From Litorivita sp050633545 (GTDB taxonomy: Bacteria > Pseudomonadota > Alphaproteobacteria > Rhodobacterales > Rhodobacteraceae), in contig JBOEGS010000002.1 of the NCBI GenBank assembly GCA_050633545.1, positions 620,001-684,000 of the forward strand: 64,000 nucleotides of DNA, given 5' to 3'. Shown here in pieces: positions 1-8,372 of this stretch. Each line of letters opens with the position of its first letter. The stretch's first letter is position 1. A model generated the notes under the pieces. That model was not told where the DNA came from. It saw only the letters and a program-made list of their open reading frames with translations, and did not search any database. The translations under genes and the position numbers were made by a program.

Positions 1-672
1 CCCGATCCCGATGTCACCTTTGAAGTCGAAGCCGGCCCGACGCTCAGCCGCGAGGACGAGGTGATCACCTTTGTGAACCGCAACCTCGAACCCTATCGGG
101 GCTACCATGTTTTCATGCGCGCACTGCCCGCGCTGCTCAAAGAGCGCCCCAATGCGCAGGTGCTGATCGTCGGCGGCGATGATGTCAGCTATGGCGCGCG
201 CCCCGCCAAGGGGAAGACGTGGAAGCAGATATTCATCGACGAGGTGCGCGGTCAGATCCCCGACGAGGATTGGGCAAGGGTGCATTTTTTGGGCCGCATT
301 CCCTACGATAAATTCATCACCTTGCTGCAGGTCGCGCGGGTGCATGTCTATTTGACCTATCCCTTTGTGCTCAGCTGGTCGCTGTTTGAGGCGATGAGCG
401 CCGAGGGCGCGATTGTTGCTTCCTCCACCGCGCCTGTCCTAGAGGCGATCGAGCATGATGTGACGGGGCGCTTGGTCGATTTCTTTGATCAAACGGCCTT
501 GGTGCGCGAGGTGTGCGATTTGCTCGAGGATGACGCCGCGCGGGCACGATTGGGCAAGGCGGCGCGCGCGCATATCGTCGGCAATTATGATCTCAACCGC
601 GCCTGTTTACCTCGGCAATTGAAATGGGTGCGCGATCTGGCTGCAAAAACGCCGCGCCCGATCCCGCATTAA
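1..672 (+). CDS. Glycosyltransferase, GT4-like, C-terminal part (5' truncated by window edge)
   Basis: The reading frame is open from base 1, so the N-terminus lies outside the window; 223 codons are visible. The fold is a group 1 (GT4-type) nucleotide-sugar glycosyltransferase. After a strand containing FVNRNLEPYRGYHVF comes the Rossmann-like C-terminal domain with LIVGGDD, HFLGRIPYDKF and the donor-binding region FEAMSAEGAIVASSTAPVLE, whose two glutamates match the EX7E-type motif of the family. Such enzymes build cell-surface polysaccharides at the cytoplasmic face of the inner membrane. Donor and acceptor cannot be told from this fragment. The gene converges on the DUF3576 lipoprotein gene. 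Confidence 0.85.
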   Translation, partial: PDPDVTFEVEAGPTLSREDEVITFVNRNLEPYRGYHVFMRALPALLKERPNAQVLIVGGDDVSYGARPAKGKTWKQIFIDEVRGQIPDEDWARVHFLGRIPYDKFITLLQVARVHVYLTYPFVLSWSLFEAMSAEGAIVASSTAPVLEAIEHDVTGRLVDFFDQTALVREVCDLLEDDAARARLGKAARAHIVGNYDLNRACLPRQLKWVRDLAAKTPRPIPH

Positions 673-767
673 CGCGGCAGGCAATCGCCCCATGGCCGCA
701 GGCCGGAAACGGAAAACGCGCAGGCAGCTCCCGCGCGTTTCGAAAATTCCAATACCGGCAGAGCGTT

Positions 768-1265
768 CTACAGCTTGCCGTCCGCGATGCGCAATTGCCG
801 CGCGCGGGCCAAGATCGCATCTTCCACCGCGCGCTGGGTGCCTGCGGCGACCGGACCGCTGCGCGTTTGCAGCGCAACGTTCAGAGACCGCGCATCGAGC
901 GACGGATCCTTGATATAGATGGTCGCGCGGTACGCGCGCCCGCCGCCCGGAGGCGTGCCATATCCGGTCACGATCACACCGGTGAAGGGATCAACCGATT
1001 CAATCGGCAGGAAATTCAACGTCTCGAGCGAGGCATTCCACAAATAGCGGTTCACGGCGACTTCGCTGCCGAGGTTCTTTTTGCGAAAGGCGTCCCAAAT
1101 CGTGGTGCGTCCGGCTTGGGGGTATTCTTCGGGAAGCTCGATGGGCGAATTGTTCTCGCCAATGCGCAACAAGTTCTTTCCGCTGCCGCCGGAGCCGCCA
1201 CATGCAGCCAAGGCCAAAGCCATCGTGAGGGTGAGCGTTGCACGCATCATATATGTATTGATCAT
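768..1265 (-). CDS. DUF3576 family lipoprotein
   Basis: A 165-residue secreted lipoprotein is predicted. The chosen start gives MINTYMMRATLT followed by a short hydrophobic stretch and the lipobox LAAC, then a glycine/serine-rich linker. Upstream in-frame codons would place a basic non-signal segment in front, so the later ATG at 1265 is preferred. The mature part, with WDAFRKKNLGSEVAVNRYLW and GTPPGGGRAYRATIYIKD, matches my recollection of the DUF3576 family of alphaproteobacterial envelope lipoproteins. Its function is unknown; by family context it is probably anchored in the outer membrane. It is convergent with the glycosyltransferase gene and diverges from the porin gene across a 369-bp gap. 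Confidence 0.75.
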   Translation of the reverse strand: MINTYMMRATLTLTMALALAACGGSGGSGKNLLRIGENNSPIELPEEYPQAGRTTIWDAFRKKNLGSEVAVNRYLWNASLETLNFLPIESVDPFTGVIVTGYGTPPGGGRAYRATIYIKDPSLDARSLNVALQTRSGPVAAGTQRAVEDAILARARQLRIADGKL

Positions 1266-1634
1266 ATCCAGTTCCCGATTGCCCGTTCGAAAATCCCGAA
1301 CGCCGCCCCTTTTTGTCCTACCCAAGGCGCGTTTGCGAGGCAAGGAATTAGTTGCCATATCGTTGTGCGCGCCGCCACTGCCGCATCATATAGAGGTATC
1401 GCGCGATATATAAGTGCCGCGGGCAGATTTTGGCAAAGCGGCAAAATTGCGCGGCTGCGCAGGGGACGCCGCGGGAGGGCACAGATCGGACTGTGGCAAA
1501 GCTGCACCAATTTCTTTGCATGGACCACGACGGTTTTTGAGATGCTTGCATTTGCACCCCGAAAAGAGCGAGAGAAGGTCATACCCAAGCCGGATGATCT
1601 GGATTGGGGCTTCTTTTAAACCGAGGGAAAAACC
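1266..1634. other. Intergenic region between DUF3576 gene and porin gene
   Basis: This 369-base gap separates divergent genes and must hold the promoters of both. I see AT-richer tracts around 1385-1412 (containing gatatataag) and the purine-rich ribosome-binding stretch GAGGGAAAAACC just before the porin ATG. I find no convincing small ORF, tRNA or terminator here, and I cannot place -35/-10 boxes with confidence. Confidence 0.4.
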
Positions 1635-2498
1635 ATGAAAAAGATTCTCTTCGCAACAACCGCACTCGTTGCGACTGCTGGTGTTGCTTCCGCTGACGTG
1701 TCGTTCTCCGGCATTGCAGCCTTCGGCGCATTGAAATCCGCTGGCACTTCGAACTTCGAAATCATCAGCCACGTTGATCTCTATGCAACAGGCACCGCAG
1801 AAACCGACACCGGTCTGTCGTTCTCGGCAACTGTTGAAATGGAAAGCCTGAAGGCCACTGGCGCAAACAAAGGCGCCGGCGCAATCACCGCCACCGTCAT
1901 CGGCATGAAAGCTGGCAACGTTTCCGTTCAGTACGGCAACACCGACGGCGCGATCGACAAAAACACCACCGAAGCATACCGCGTTTATCCTGGTGTCGCC
2001 TTCGAAGGTTGGGGCGGTCGTGTAGACAACAAAGACGACGGTTCGATCCTTCGTTTGGACTACGCAATGGACGCACTGCGCGTGTCGTTGTCCTATGCTG
2101 ACGTAGACGAAGCAGCCGGCATCGGCTTCTCGTACAAAGCTGACCTCGGCGGCACCTCGATCGACGTTGGCCTCGGCTACGAAGACGGCAACCAAGGCGA
2201 CCTCGCAGCGATCACTTTGGGCGCACAATTCGGTGCCTTCGGTGCACGTTTGGGTTACTGGAACGGTTCGGAAGACAATGCTGACCAAATCGACCTGTCG
2301 GTTCAGTACAAAGCTAACGACCTGACCATCTGGGCCGATTACCTGATGAACAAAACCGCTTCGTCCGACAACTACACCATCGGCGCACAGTACTCGCTCG
2401 GTGGCGGCGCTTCGGTCTTCGCTCAAGTTGGTACCCGCGACACCACGACTGCAATCGAGCAAGACTTCGCTTCGTTCGGCGTGATCTTCGGCTTCTAA
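1635..2498 (+). CDS. Porin, Rhodobacter type, outer membrane
   Basis: The protein has 287 residues. A signal peptide (MKKILFATTALVATAGVASA, cleavage before DVSFSG) is followed by alternating amphipathic beta-strands typical of a 16-stranded general porin of Rhodobacterales. It ends in a phenylalanine (FGVIFGF), the C-terminal residue recognised by the BAM machinery. It forms a trimeric water-filled channel for small solutes. Codon use differs from its neighbours: glutamate is GAA ten times against a single GAG, and GCA is common for alanine, a pattern of very strong expression. A strong intrinsic terminator follows at 2528-2559, so it is a monocistronic unit. Ribosome-binding sequence GAGGGAAAAACC precedes the ATG. 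Confidence 0.93.
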   Translation: MKKILFATTALVATAGVASADVSFSGIAAFGALKSAGTSNFEIISHVDLYATGTAETDTGLSFSATVEMESLKATGANKGAGAITATVIGMKAGNVSVQYGNTDGAIDKNTTEAYRVYPGVAFEGWGGRVDNKDDGSILRLDYAMDALRVSLSYADVDEAAGIGFSYKADLGGTSIDVGLGYEDGNQGDLAAITLGAQFGAFGARLGYWNGSEDNADQIDLSVQYKANDLTIWADYLMNKTASSDNYTIGAQYSLGGGASVFAQVGTRDTTTAIEQDFASFGVIFGF

Positions 2499-2527
2499 TT
2501 CCAACTCGGAATTACAGTCTAAAGAGA

Positions 2528-2559
2528 GGGCAGGTCTTCGGACCTGCCCTTTTCTTTTT
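2528..2559 (+). terminator. Intrinsic terminator of the porin gene
   Basis: A perfect stem GGGCAGGTC / GACCTGCCC closed by a TTCG tetraloop is followed by TTTTCTTTTT. It lies 29 bases after the porin stop codon. Confidence 0.95.
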
Positions 2560-2612
2560 GTCCGATCTGGTGTTCTTTGCCCGCAAACGCCCCCACGGAT
2601 CGGAGCCGCCCC

Positions 2613-3275
2613 ATGTCCCTCGCCGATATCACATCCCGCATCGCCAAAGCCGAAGCCAACGCAGGCCGCGCGGCAGGATCGGTGCAATTGATTGCCGTCT
2701 CGAAGGTGCAACCAAACGCCCGCGTGCGCGCGGTTCTGGATGAAGGCCACCGCCTGTTCGGGGAAAACAAGGTGCAAGAAGCCGCAGGCAAATGGCCCGC
2801 CTTTCGGCAGGACTATGAAGGCACATTCGTCCATCTGATCGGCCCGCTGCAAACCAATAAGGCGCGGCAGGCCTTTGGCCTTTTTGATGCGATCCACACC
2901 CTTGACCGGCCAAAACTGGCCAAGACCCTCGCGCGGCTTGCGCAAGAGGAAGGCCATTGCCCCGATCTGTTTATCCAAGTGAACACCGGCGAAGAGCCGC
3001 AAAAGGCCGGTATTGCCCCGCGCGATGCCGACGACTTTGTGGCGCAATGCCGCGCGCTGGACCTTCCGGTCAAAGGCCTCATGTGCATCCCGCCGGTAGA
3101 GGAAGAGCCTAGCCTACATTTCGCACTTTTGGCCAAGATTGCTGCGCGCAACGGTCTTGAGGGGTTGTCGATGGGGATGAGCGGCGATTTCGAACGCGCG
3201 ATTGCCCTTGGCGCGACCCATGTGCGGGTTGGATCGGCGATCTTTGGCGAGCGTATTCCGCCAGCCTCGGCCTAA
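2613..3275 (+). CDS. YggS/PROSC-family pyridoxal-phosphate homeostasis protein
   Basis: The 220-residue product matches the YggS/PLPBP family, a single alanine-racemase-like TIM barrel that binds and buffers pyridoxal 5'-phosphate and has no known catalytic turnover. The PLP lysine sits in LIAVSKVQ near residue 30. Other family marks are FGENKVQEA, HLIGPLQTNKA, DLFIQVNTGEEPQKAGI, GLSMGMSGDFERAI and the C-terminal VRVGSAIFGER, where the serine-rich loops hold the phosphate. The ATG at 2613 fits the usual family start; an upstream in-frame ATG at 2577 would add a nonconserved tail. Its stop codon overlaps the stop of the convergent transpeptidase gene by three bases. Confidence 0.93.
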   Translation: MSLADITSRIAKAEANAGRAAGSVQLIAVSKVQPNARVRAVLDEGHRLFGENKVQEAAGKWPAFRQDYEGTFVHLIGPLQTNKARQAFGLFDAIHTLDRPKLAKTLARLAQEEGHCPDLFIQVNTGEEPQKAGIAPRDADDFVAQCRALDLPVKGLMCIPPVEEEPSLHFALLAKIAARNGLEGLSMGMSGDFERAIALGATHVRVGSAIFGERIPPASA

Positions 3276-3775
3276 TCCACGATCACCCGTGTCCCCGGCG
3301 CGACCTGCGCCGCAACGCTGCGCAAATCGGCGCGCGACAGGGCGATACAGCCCTCGGTCGGATACCCGCGCCGCCGCCATTGGTGGATAAAGATCGCAGA
3401 GCCGCGATAGGGTGCGGCAGGCGCATAGTTCCAGTCCAGCACCAGCACCAGATCATAAAGCGGATCAGCGCGGCGCAGCGCCTCGTGGCTGGCCGCATAG
3501 GGCGCGCGCACATGGCTGTTATAGTCGGCCTCGCCTGGCGCATCGGACCACAGATCACGCGGGCCGATGGGCACGGCCCAAGGCGCGGGACGGACCATGC
3601 GGTCGGGGCGGTAGAGCAGCGCCTCAACGTGGTGCACCCCGCGCGGCGTCGCCCCGTCACCCTCGCGTTTGTCAGACCGGATGCCGCCTTTGCCAATCGC
3701 GCAAGGATAATAACGCCCGCCGCACCATAACCCGCGCGGGGTCAGGCGCAGATCACCGGCCCGCTGGAGCGTCAC
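3272..3775 (-). CDS. L,D-transpeptidase (YkuD domain) family protein
   Basis: The 167-residue protein carries the YkuD catalytic signature near its C-terminus. H131 in IFIHQWRRRGYPT and C143 in EGCIALSR give the His...Ser/Thr-x-Gly-Cys arrangement, here with glutamate in place of the usual Ser/Thr before GC. Such enzymes transfer peptide stems through an acyl-Cys intermediate, making 3-3 peptidoglycan cross-links or attaching proteins to peptidoglycan. No signal peptide is visible at the annotated N-terminus, so export is unclear. The start codon overlaps the ribA stop (ATGA), so the two are translationally coupled. The gene is convergent with the YggS-family gene. Confidence 0.85.
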   Translation of the reverse strand: MTLQRAGDLRLTPRGLWCGGRYYPCAIGKGGIRSDKREGDGATPRGVHHVEALLYRPDRMVRPAPWAVPIGPRDLWSDAPGEADYNSHVRAPYAASHEALRRADPLYDLVLVLDWNYAPAAPYRGSAIFIHQWRRRGYPTEGCIALSRADLRSVAAQVAPGTRVIVD

Positions 3776-4872
3776 AACAAATGCCCCGATTTCGCCGCTT
3801 TGGTCGCCAGATAGGCGCGGTTATGTGCGTTCTCGCCGACCTTCAAAGGCACACGTTCGGCCACGCTGACCCCCGCCTTCTCCATCATCGCAATCTTGTT
3901 TGGATTGTTGGTCAACAGGCGCACGGCCGAAAACCCCATGCTTTTGAGAATCTCCGCCCCGAGCCGAAAATCGCGCTCGTCATCCTCGAACCCGAGGCGG
4001 TGGTTCGCCTCGACCGTGTCAAACCCTTGATCTTGCAAGGAATAAGCGCGCATTTTGTTGGCTAATCCGATGCCGCGGCCCTCTTGATTGAGGTAAAGCA
4101 AAACGCCCGCGCCCTCGGCGCCCTCGGCGCCCATCTGCGCCAAAGCGCCGCGCAGCTGCGGGCCGCAATCGCATTTGAGCGACCCCATCAGATCGCCGGT
4201 AAAACAGGCCGAATGCAGCCGCGCCAAAACCGGCCTGTCGCGTGGCGGGTGGCCGATCTCGATGGCGTAATGTTCTTCGCCGCCGTCTTCGGGGCGAAAT
4301 ACGTGCAATCGCCCCGCCTCGGAGGCCTCCATCGGCAAGCGCGCCGATACGACCGGATGCAATTGCGAGGTCGCCGCAAGGATCGGGGCCGCGCGGGGGG
4401 CGTCGATGCGGGTGAGGTGGTGATCGGCGGCGAATTGCGCGCCGTTCGCCAAATCCAACACCACGGCGGCGGGCAATAATCGCGCGGTTTTCGCCAATGT
4501 GATCGCCATGCGGTGCATCGAGACATCGCCGCCGCGCGCGCAGCGGAACGGACCTTTCATCGGCGTGTTGAGATCATCCGCCGGATCAGCCACGCCGCGC
4601 ACCCATGCCAGCCGCGCGTCGGGCGGCAGCAACACGCGCGCCGTATCGCCGTCATAGGCCATGGCCTTGAGGGTCTCGGCCCGCCGTGATGTGATCGCCA
4701 GAACCGGCGCACCGCCAAGGGCGCGCAAATCTGCCAGCCGCTGTGCATCCAATGTCTCGGCTGCCAGAACCAAAATCGAATGCCCCGCCCCGCAAAGCAC
4801 AACAGGCACCCCCATGCGCAAATCTGCGCGGGCGCGGGCCAGAGTTTCGGTAATGTCAGGCGCAAAGCTCAT
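3772..4872 (-). CDS. ribA: GTP cyclohydrolase II with N-terminal extension
   Basis: The 366-residue protein ends in a complete GTP cyclohydrolase II domain (about residues 165-360). This enzyme opens GTP to 2,5-diamino-6-ribosylamino-pyrimidinone phosphate with formate release, the first step of riboflavin synthesis. The zinc ligands are C223, C234 and C236 in HSACFTGDLMGSLKCDCG. The GTP-binding loop NQEGRGIGL starts near 262, and TNNPNKI follows. The first about 160 residues resemble the RibB-like extension of alphaproteobacterial RibA but lack a clear DHBP synthase active site, so I read it as a pseudo-domain. It is the first gene of a two-gene unit with the transpeptidase. Confidence 0.93.
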   Translation of the reverse strand: MSFAPDITETLARARADLRMGVPVVLCGAGHSILVLAAETLDAQRLADLRALGGAPVLAITSRRAETLKAMAYDGDTARVLLPPDARLAWVRGVADPADDLNTPMKGPFRCARGGDVSMHRMAITLAKTARLLPAAVVLDLANGAQFAADHHLTRIDAPRAAPILAATSQLHPVVSARLPMEASEAGRLHVFRPEDGGEEHYAIEIGHPPRDRPVLARLHSACFTGDLMGSLKCDCGPQLRGALAQMGAEGAEGAGVLLYLNQEGRGIGLANKMRAYSLQDQGFDTVEANHRLGFEDDERDFRLGAEILKSMGFSAVRLLTNNPNKIAMMEKAGVSVAERVPLKVGENAHNRAYLATKAAKSGHLL

Positions 4873-5046
4873 TGCAGATCTTTCACGGATTGGGTGACCC
4901 TATCCCCTTCATGTAACCGTTGACGACATATATTGAAACAATGACGGCGGGTTTTACACGAGGCCGTGAGCGCAGTGCCACAAATCTTGCCGTGGCCCTA
5001 TGGCCGCCTCACATGTTGTCGCAAGAACGTGAAAAGGAGGCCCGTC

Positions 5047-5733
5047 ATGGGACAACTCAAGAAAATTCTTCTGGTCGACGATGATGACGACTTGCGCGAA
5101 GCGCTCGGCGAGCAATTGGTGATGACCGAAGATTTCGACGTCTTCGAGGCCGCCAACGGGGCGGACGCTTTGGCCCGTGCCAAAGAGCAAATCTATGATC
5201 TGGTGATCCTCGACGTCGGGTTGCCCGACACCGACGGGCGCGAATTGTGCCGATTGATGCGTAAACAGGGTGTGAAAAGCCCGATCATCATGCTGACGGG
5301 TCACGACAGCGACGCCGACACCATTCTTGGCCTTGATGCAGGGGCGAATGATTATGTCACCAAACCGTTCAAGTTTCCGGTGCTTTTGGCCCGTATCCGT
5401 GCGCAACTGCGCCAGCACGAGCAAAGCGAGGATGCGGTGTTCCAACTGGGGCCATATACGTTCAAACCGGCGATGAAGATGCTTATCACCGAGGATGAAA
5501 AGAAAATCCGCCTCACCGAAAAAGAGACGAATATCCTCAAATTCCTCTATCGCTCCTCCGAAGGCATCGTGCCGCGTGATACGCTTTTGCATGAGGTTTG
5601 GGGCTATAATGCGGGGGTGACAACCCACACGCTTGAAACCCATATCTACCGCCTGCGTCAAAAGATCGAACCCGATCCGTCGAATGCCCGCCTCTTGGTC
5701 ACGGAAAGCGGGGGCTATCGTTTGGTGGCCTGA
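5047..5733 (+). CDS. OmpR/PhoB-family response regulator
   Basis: The 228-residue protein has a receiver domain (residues 5-122) with acidic pocket DDDDD at 11-15, phospho-acceptor D56 in VILDVGLP, T84 and K106. A winged-helix DNA-binding domain follows (about 130-228, with LTEKETNILKFLYRS and THTLETHIYRLRQKIEP). The ATG at 5047 is chosen because AAGGAGG lies six bases upstream; the frame extends further upstream without a ribosome-binding site. No histidine kinase gene is adjacent, so it is an orphan here. A strong terminator lies at 5868-5900. It probably controls envelope or stress genes by family analogy, but its targets are unknown. Confidence 0.92.
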   Translation: MGQLKKILLVDDDDDLREALGEQLVMTEDFDVFEAANGADALARAKEQIYDLVILDVGLPDTDGRELCRLMRKQGVKSPIIMLTGHDSDADTILGLDAGANDYVTKPFKFPVLLARIRAQLRQHEQSEDAVFQLGPYTFKPAMKMLITEDEKKIRLTEKETNILKFLYRSSEGIVPRDTLLHEVWGYNAGVTTHTLETHIYRLRQKIEPDPSNARLLVTESGGYRLVA

Positions 5734-5867
5734 GCAGCCGTCAGAGCGAAAAATACCCAAGCTTGTTCCAGATCAAATCCCGCCTGCCAATATCGGAATA
5801 TATTGGTCACATCTCGGCGCATCTCGGGACCTCCCTCCCGAAAAAGGATGCACCTCCCTGTTGGACT

Positions 5868-5900
5868 GCCCCGGCTATCACGGCCGGGGCGTCTTTTTTC
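5868..5900 (+). terminator. Intrinsic terminator downstream of the response regulator
   Basis: The stem GCCCCGGC / GCCGGGGC with a seven-base loop is followed by GTCTTTTTT. It lies directly before the stop of the convergent small secreted protein gene. Confidence 0.88.
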
Positions 5901-6428
5901 CTAGAACTTGAAGTCGCGGCGTTTGAAGAAGGGGTAGATCGCTTGCAACATTTTGACGTGGCCATCCGATTGCACCCGCATCAGATACCACGCGCCGTCT
6001 TCCTTGAGCGCCAAAAGGTTTTGCGGCTGCGAGATGGGTTTGCCTTTGACGGTCATTTCGACTTGCGCGGGCACAAAAGTATAAAGCACCTTTGACCCGT
6101 CGGGCATTTTGCCCGTCTTGGCGTTCAAATCCGACAGATCGGTGTCGAACGTCTCGACCGAAGAATCGCCCATGACCTGCGCGCTTTGCGCGGCCAGAGC
6201 ATTGCGCAACTGGTCCACGGGCATGCCCGTTTGGGCCGACATCGCTTGCATCAGGCGCGGGGGCAGGGTGGCGATCACGCGGGCAAAATCATCCGCTTTC
6301 ATCGCGGTGGAAAATTCGTCGATGGTCTGGGCCAAGGCGGCCTGTTCGGCTTCGGCCATGCCTTTTGCGGCAAGCGGCGCGGCCAAACCGAGGCAGAGCG
6401 CAACCAGTGCAGAGAGAAAAAGACGCAT
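5901..6428 (-). CDS. Small secreted protein of unknown function
   Basis: The product has 175 residues and a clear signal peptide (MRLFLSALVALCLGLAAPLAAKG). The mature part is mostly helical (AEAEQAALAQTIDEFSTAMKADDF) and then turns to short strands with GKPISQPQNLLALKEDGAWYLMR, a shape like DUF4878/NTF2-like periplasmic proteins. I do not recognise the family firmly. The ATG at 6428 is preceded by AAAGGAATTTTTC, which decides the start over a more distal ATG at 6461. It is transcribed alone and converges on the response regulator terminator. Confidence 0.75.
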   Translation of the reverse strand: MRLFLSALVALCLGLAAPLAAKGMAEAEQAALAQTIDEFSTAMKADDFARVIATLPPRLMQAMSAQTGMPVDQLRNALAAQSAQVMGDSSVETFDTDLSDLNAKTGKMPDGSKVLYTFVPAQVEMTVKGKPISQPQNLLALKEDGAWYLMRVQSDGHVKMLQAIYPFFKRRDFKF

Positions 6429-6597
6429 GAAAAATTCCTTTCGATAGGGCGTTGTCGGCAATCAATCATATGTGCTGCAACGCGGCAAGACAGCAGGGGG
6501 CAGAGGCAGCCGAACGGCGGCGCGGCGCGCAAAGCGGTTTGCATGTCGGCTGCGCTCTGGTCTAACTGGCGTGCATATCTGCGACAGGGGGTTCGGC

Positions 6598-7386
6598 ATG
6601 GCATTTACTTTGGCAACTTGGAACATCAACTCGGTGCGTTTGCGCGAACCGATCGTGTGCAAGCTGATGCAGGAGGAATTGCCCGACGTCTTATGCTTGC
6701 AAGAATGCAAATCCCCCGTCGATAAAATCCCGCTGGAGCAGTTCCACGCCCTTGGTTACCACCACATGGTGGCGCGCGGCCAAAAGGGATACAACGGCGT
6801 TGCGATCCTGTCGAAACTGCCAATCGAAGAGGTGGGGGCAGAGGATTTCGCATCGCTCGGCCATGCCCGCCACATCGCGGGGCGGCTGGAGAACGGCGTG
6901 ACGGTGCATAACTTCTACGTGCCCGCAGGCGGTGACGAACCCAACCGCGAGAAAAACGAGAAATTCGGCCAAAAGCTCGACTACCTCACCGAGATGCGCG
7001 ATTACTTCCACGCGCAAAACCCCGAAAAATCCATCCTTGTCGGCGACATCAACATCGCCCCGCGCGAGGACGACGTTTGGGATCACAAGAAGCTTTTGAA
7101 GATCGTCAGCCACACCCCCGTCGAGGTCGAACATCTCGCGCAGGTTCAAGATGCCGCGCAGTGGGTGGACGTGACGCGGCAGGATATTCCCGAAGGGTTG
7201 CTTTATTCGTGGTGGTCCTACCGCGCCAAGGATTGGGATGCCGCCGACAAGGGCCGCCGCCTCGATCATATCTGGGCCACCCCCGATATTTCCAACGCCG
7301 CCCACGCCAGCCGCATCCTGCGCCACGTGCGCGGATGGGAAAAGCCCAGCGACCATGCACCGGTTTTCGCCAGTTTTGACCTTTGA
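6598..7386 (+). CDS. xthA: Exodeoxyribonuclease III / AP endonuclease family 1
   Basis: The protein has 262 residues, the usual ExoIII length. It shows the metal-dependent endonuclease/exonuclease/phosphatase fold with all catalytic signatures: ATWNINSVR at the start, LCLQECKSP with the Mg-binding glutamate, ILVGDINIAPREDDVWD, LDHIWAT and the final SDHAPVF containing the catalytic Asp-His pair. It cleaves DNA 5' to abasic sites and removes 3'-blocking groups in base-excision repair. An upstream in-frame extension with no ribosome-binding site was not used; the ATG at 6598 matches the family N-terminus. Confidence 0.95.
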   Translation: MAFTLATWNINSVRLREPIVCKLMQEELPDVLCLQECKSPVDKIPLEQFHALGYHHMVARGQKGYNGVAILSKLPIEEVGAEDFASLGHARHIAGRLENGVTVHNFYVPAGGDEPNREKNEKFGQKLDYLTEMRDYFHAQNPEKSILVGDINIAPREDDVWDHKKLLKIVSHTPVEVEHLAQVQDAAQWVDVTRQDIPEGLLYSWWSYRAKDWDAADKGRRLDHIWATPDISNAAHASRILRHVRGWEKPSDHAPVFASFDL

Positions 7387-7439
7387 ATTTGTCGCCTCAG
7401 CCCTCATATAAGGGCAAACGGATGTAAGGAGCCTACCCC

Positions 7440-8345
7440 ATGCTGGAACTCGGCCAATCGCAAAATGCCCCTGCGGGCAATCTGATCAAAGACGTCACCG
7501 AGGCGACCTTTATGGCGGATGTCGTCGAGGCCTCCAAAGAGGTGCCAGTGGTCGTCGATTTTTGGGCGCCGTGGTGCGGCCCGTGCAAAACCCTCGGCCC
7601 GCAACTTGAGGCCGCCGTCACCGCAGCGGGCGGCGCGGTGCGGATGGTCAAGGTCAACGTCGATGAGAACCAAGGCATCGCGGGACAATTGCGCGTGCAA
7701 TCCATTCCGACGGTCTATGCCTTTTGGCAAGGCCAGCCGGTCGACGGGTTTCAAGGCGCGGTTGCAGGGTCGGAAATCACCGCCTTTGTAGAGCGCACGG
7801 CGGCATTGGGCGGTGACGGCGGATTGGCCGAGGCGATTGAAGCGGCGGAGGAGATGCTCACCGAAGGCGCCATTGCGGACGCGGCGCAAACCTTTGCCGC
7901 GATTTTGGAAGAAGACCCAAACAATGCCGCCGCCTACGGCGGTCTGGTGCGTGCCTATGTTCTGGCCGGCGATCTTGACCAAGCCGAAGCCACATTGAAC
8001 GGCGCGCCCGCGGAAATCTCCACCGCCCCCGAATTGGAAGCCGCCCATGCGCAGCTTGCTCTTGCCCGCCAAGCCGAAGGCGCAGGGCCGGTAGACGACC
8101 TGCGCGCCGCCGTCGAGGCCAACCCCGACGATATGCAAGCGCGGTTTGATCTGGCCCAAGCCGAGCATGGCGCGGGGCAGGTCGAAGAAGCGGTCGAGAC
8201 GCTTTTGGAAATGTTCCGCCGCGACCGCGAGTGGAATGATGGCGCGGCCAAGGCGCAGCTTTTCACCATCTTTGATGCGCTCAAACCGAATGACCCGATC
8301 GTGCTGAACGGACGGCGCAAATTGTCGTCGATGATATTTGTCTAA
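7440..8345 (+). CDS. Thioredoxin-TPR protein, CnoX/YbbN-like
   Basis: The 301-residue protein joins an N-terminal thioredoxin domain with a TPR-like tail. The thioredoxin part (residues about 20-125) keeps the active-site WCGPC in VVDFWAPWCGPCKTL and the cis-proline loop SIPTVYAF. The tail (about 135-300) is built of alanine-rich helical hairpins such as AIADAAQTFAAILEEDP and ends in a short conserved segment (LNGRRKLSSMIFV) typical of the family. CnoX-type proteins are chaperedoxins that protect substrates from overoxidation and pass them to GroEL/DnaK. AAGGAG precedes the ATG. The gene is followed by the Lon-like and Trm112 genes in the same direction. Confidence 0.9.
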   Translation: MLELGQSQNAPAGNLIKDVTEATFMADVVEASKEVPVVVDFWAPWCGPCKTLGPQLEAAVTAAGGAVRMVKVNVDENQGIAGQLRVQSIPTVYAFWQGQPVDGFQGAVAGSEITAFVERTAALGGDGGLAEAIEAAEEMLTEGAIADAAQTFAAILEEDPNNAAAYGGLVRAYVLAGDLDQAEATLNGAPAEISTAPELEAAHAQLALARQAEGAGPVDDLRAAVEANPDDMQARFDLAQAEHGAGQVEEAVETLLEMFRRDREWNDGAAKAQLFTIFDALKPNDPIVLNGRRKLSSMIFV

Positions 8346-8372
8346 ACCGGTCCGAGCGCTAGGTGATAGATC

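Noticed and set aside
1386..3047. A 553-codon minus-strand frame across the porin gene
   Set aside because: It runs through the porin, its terminator and into the YggS gene, with no recognisable domain.
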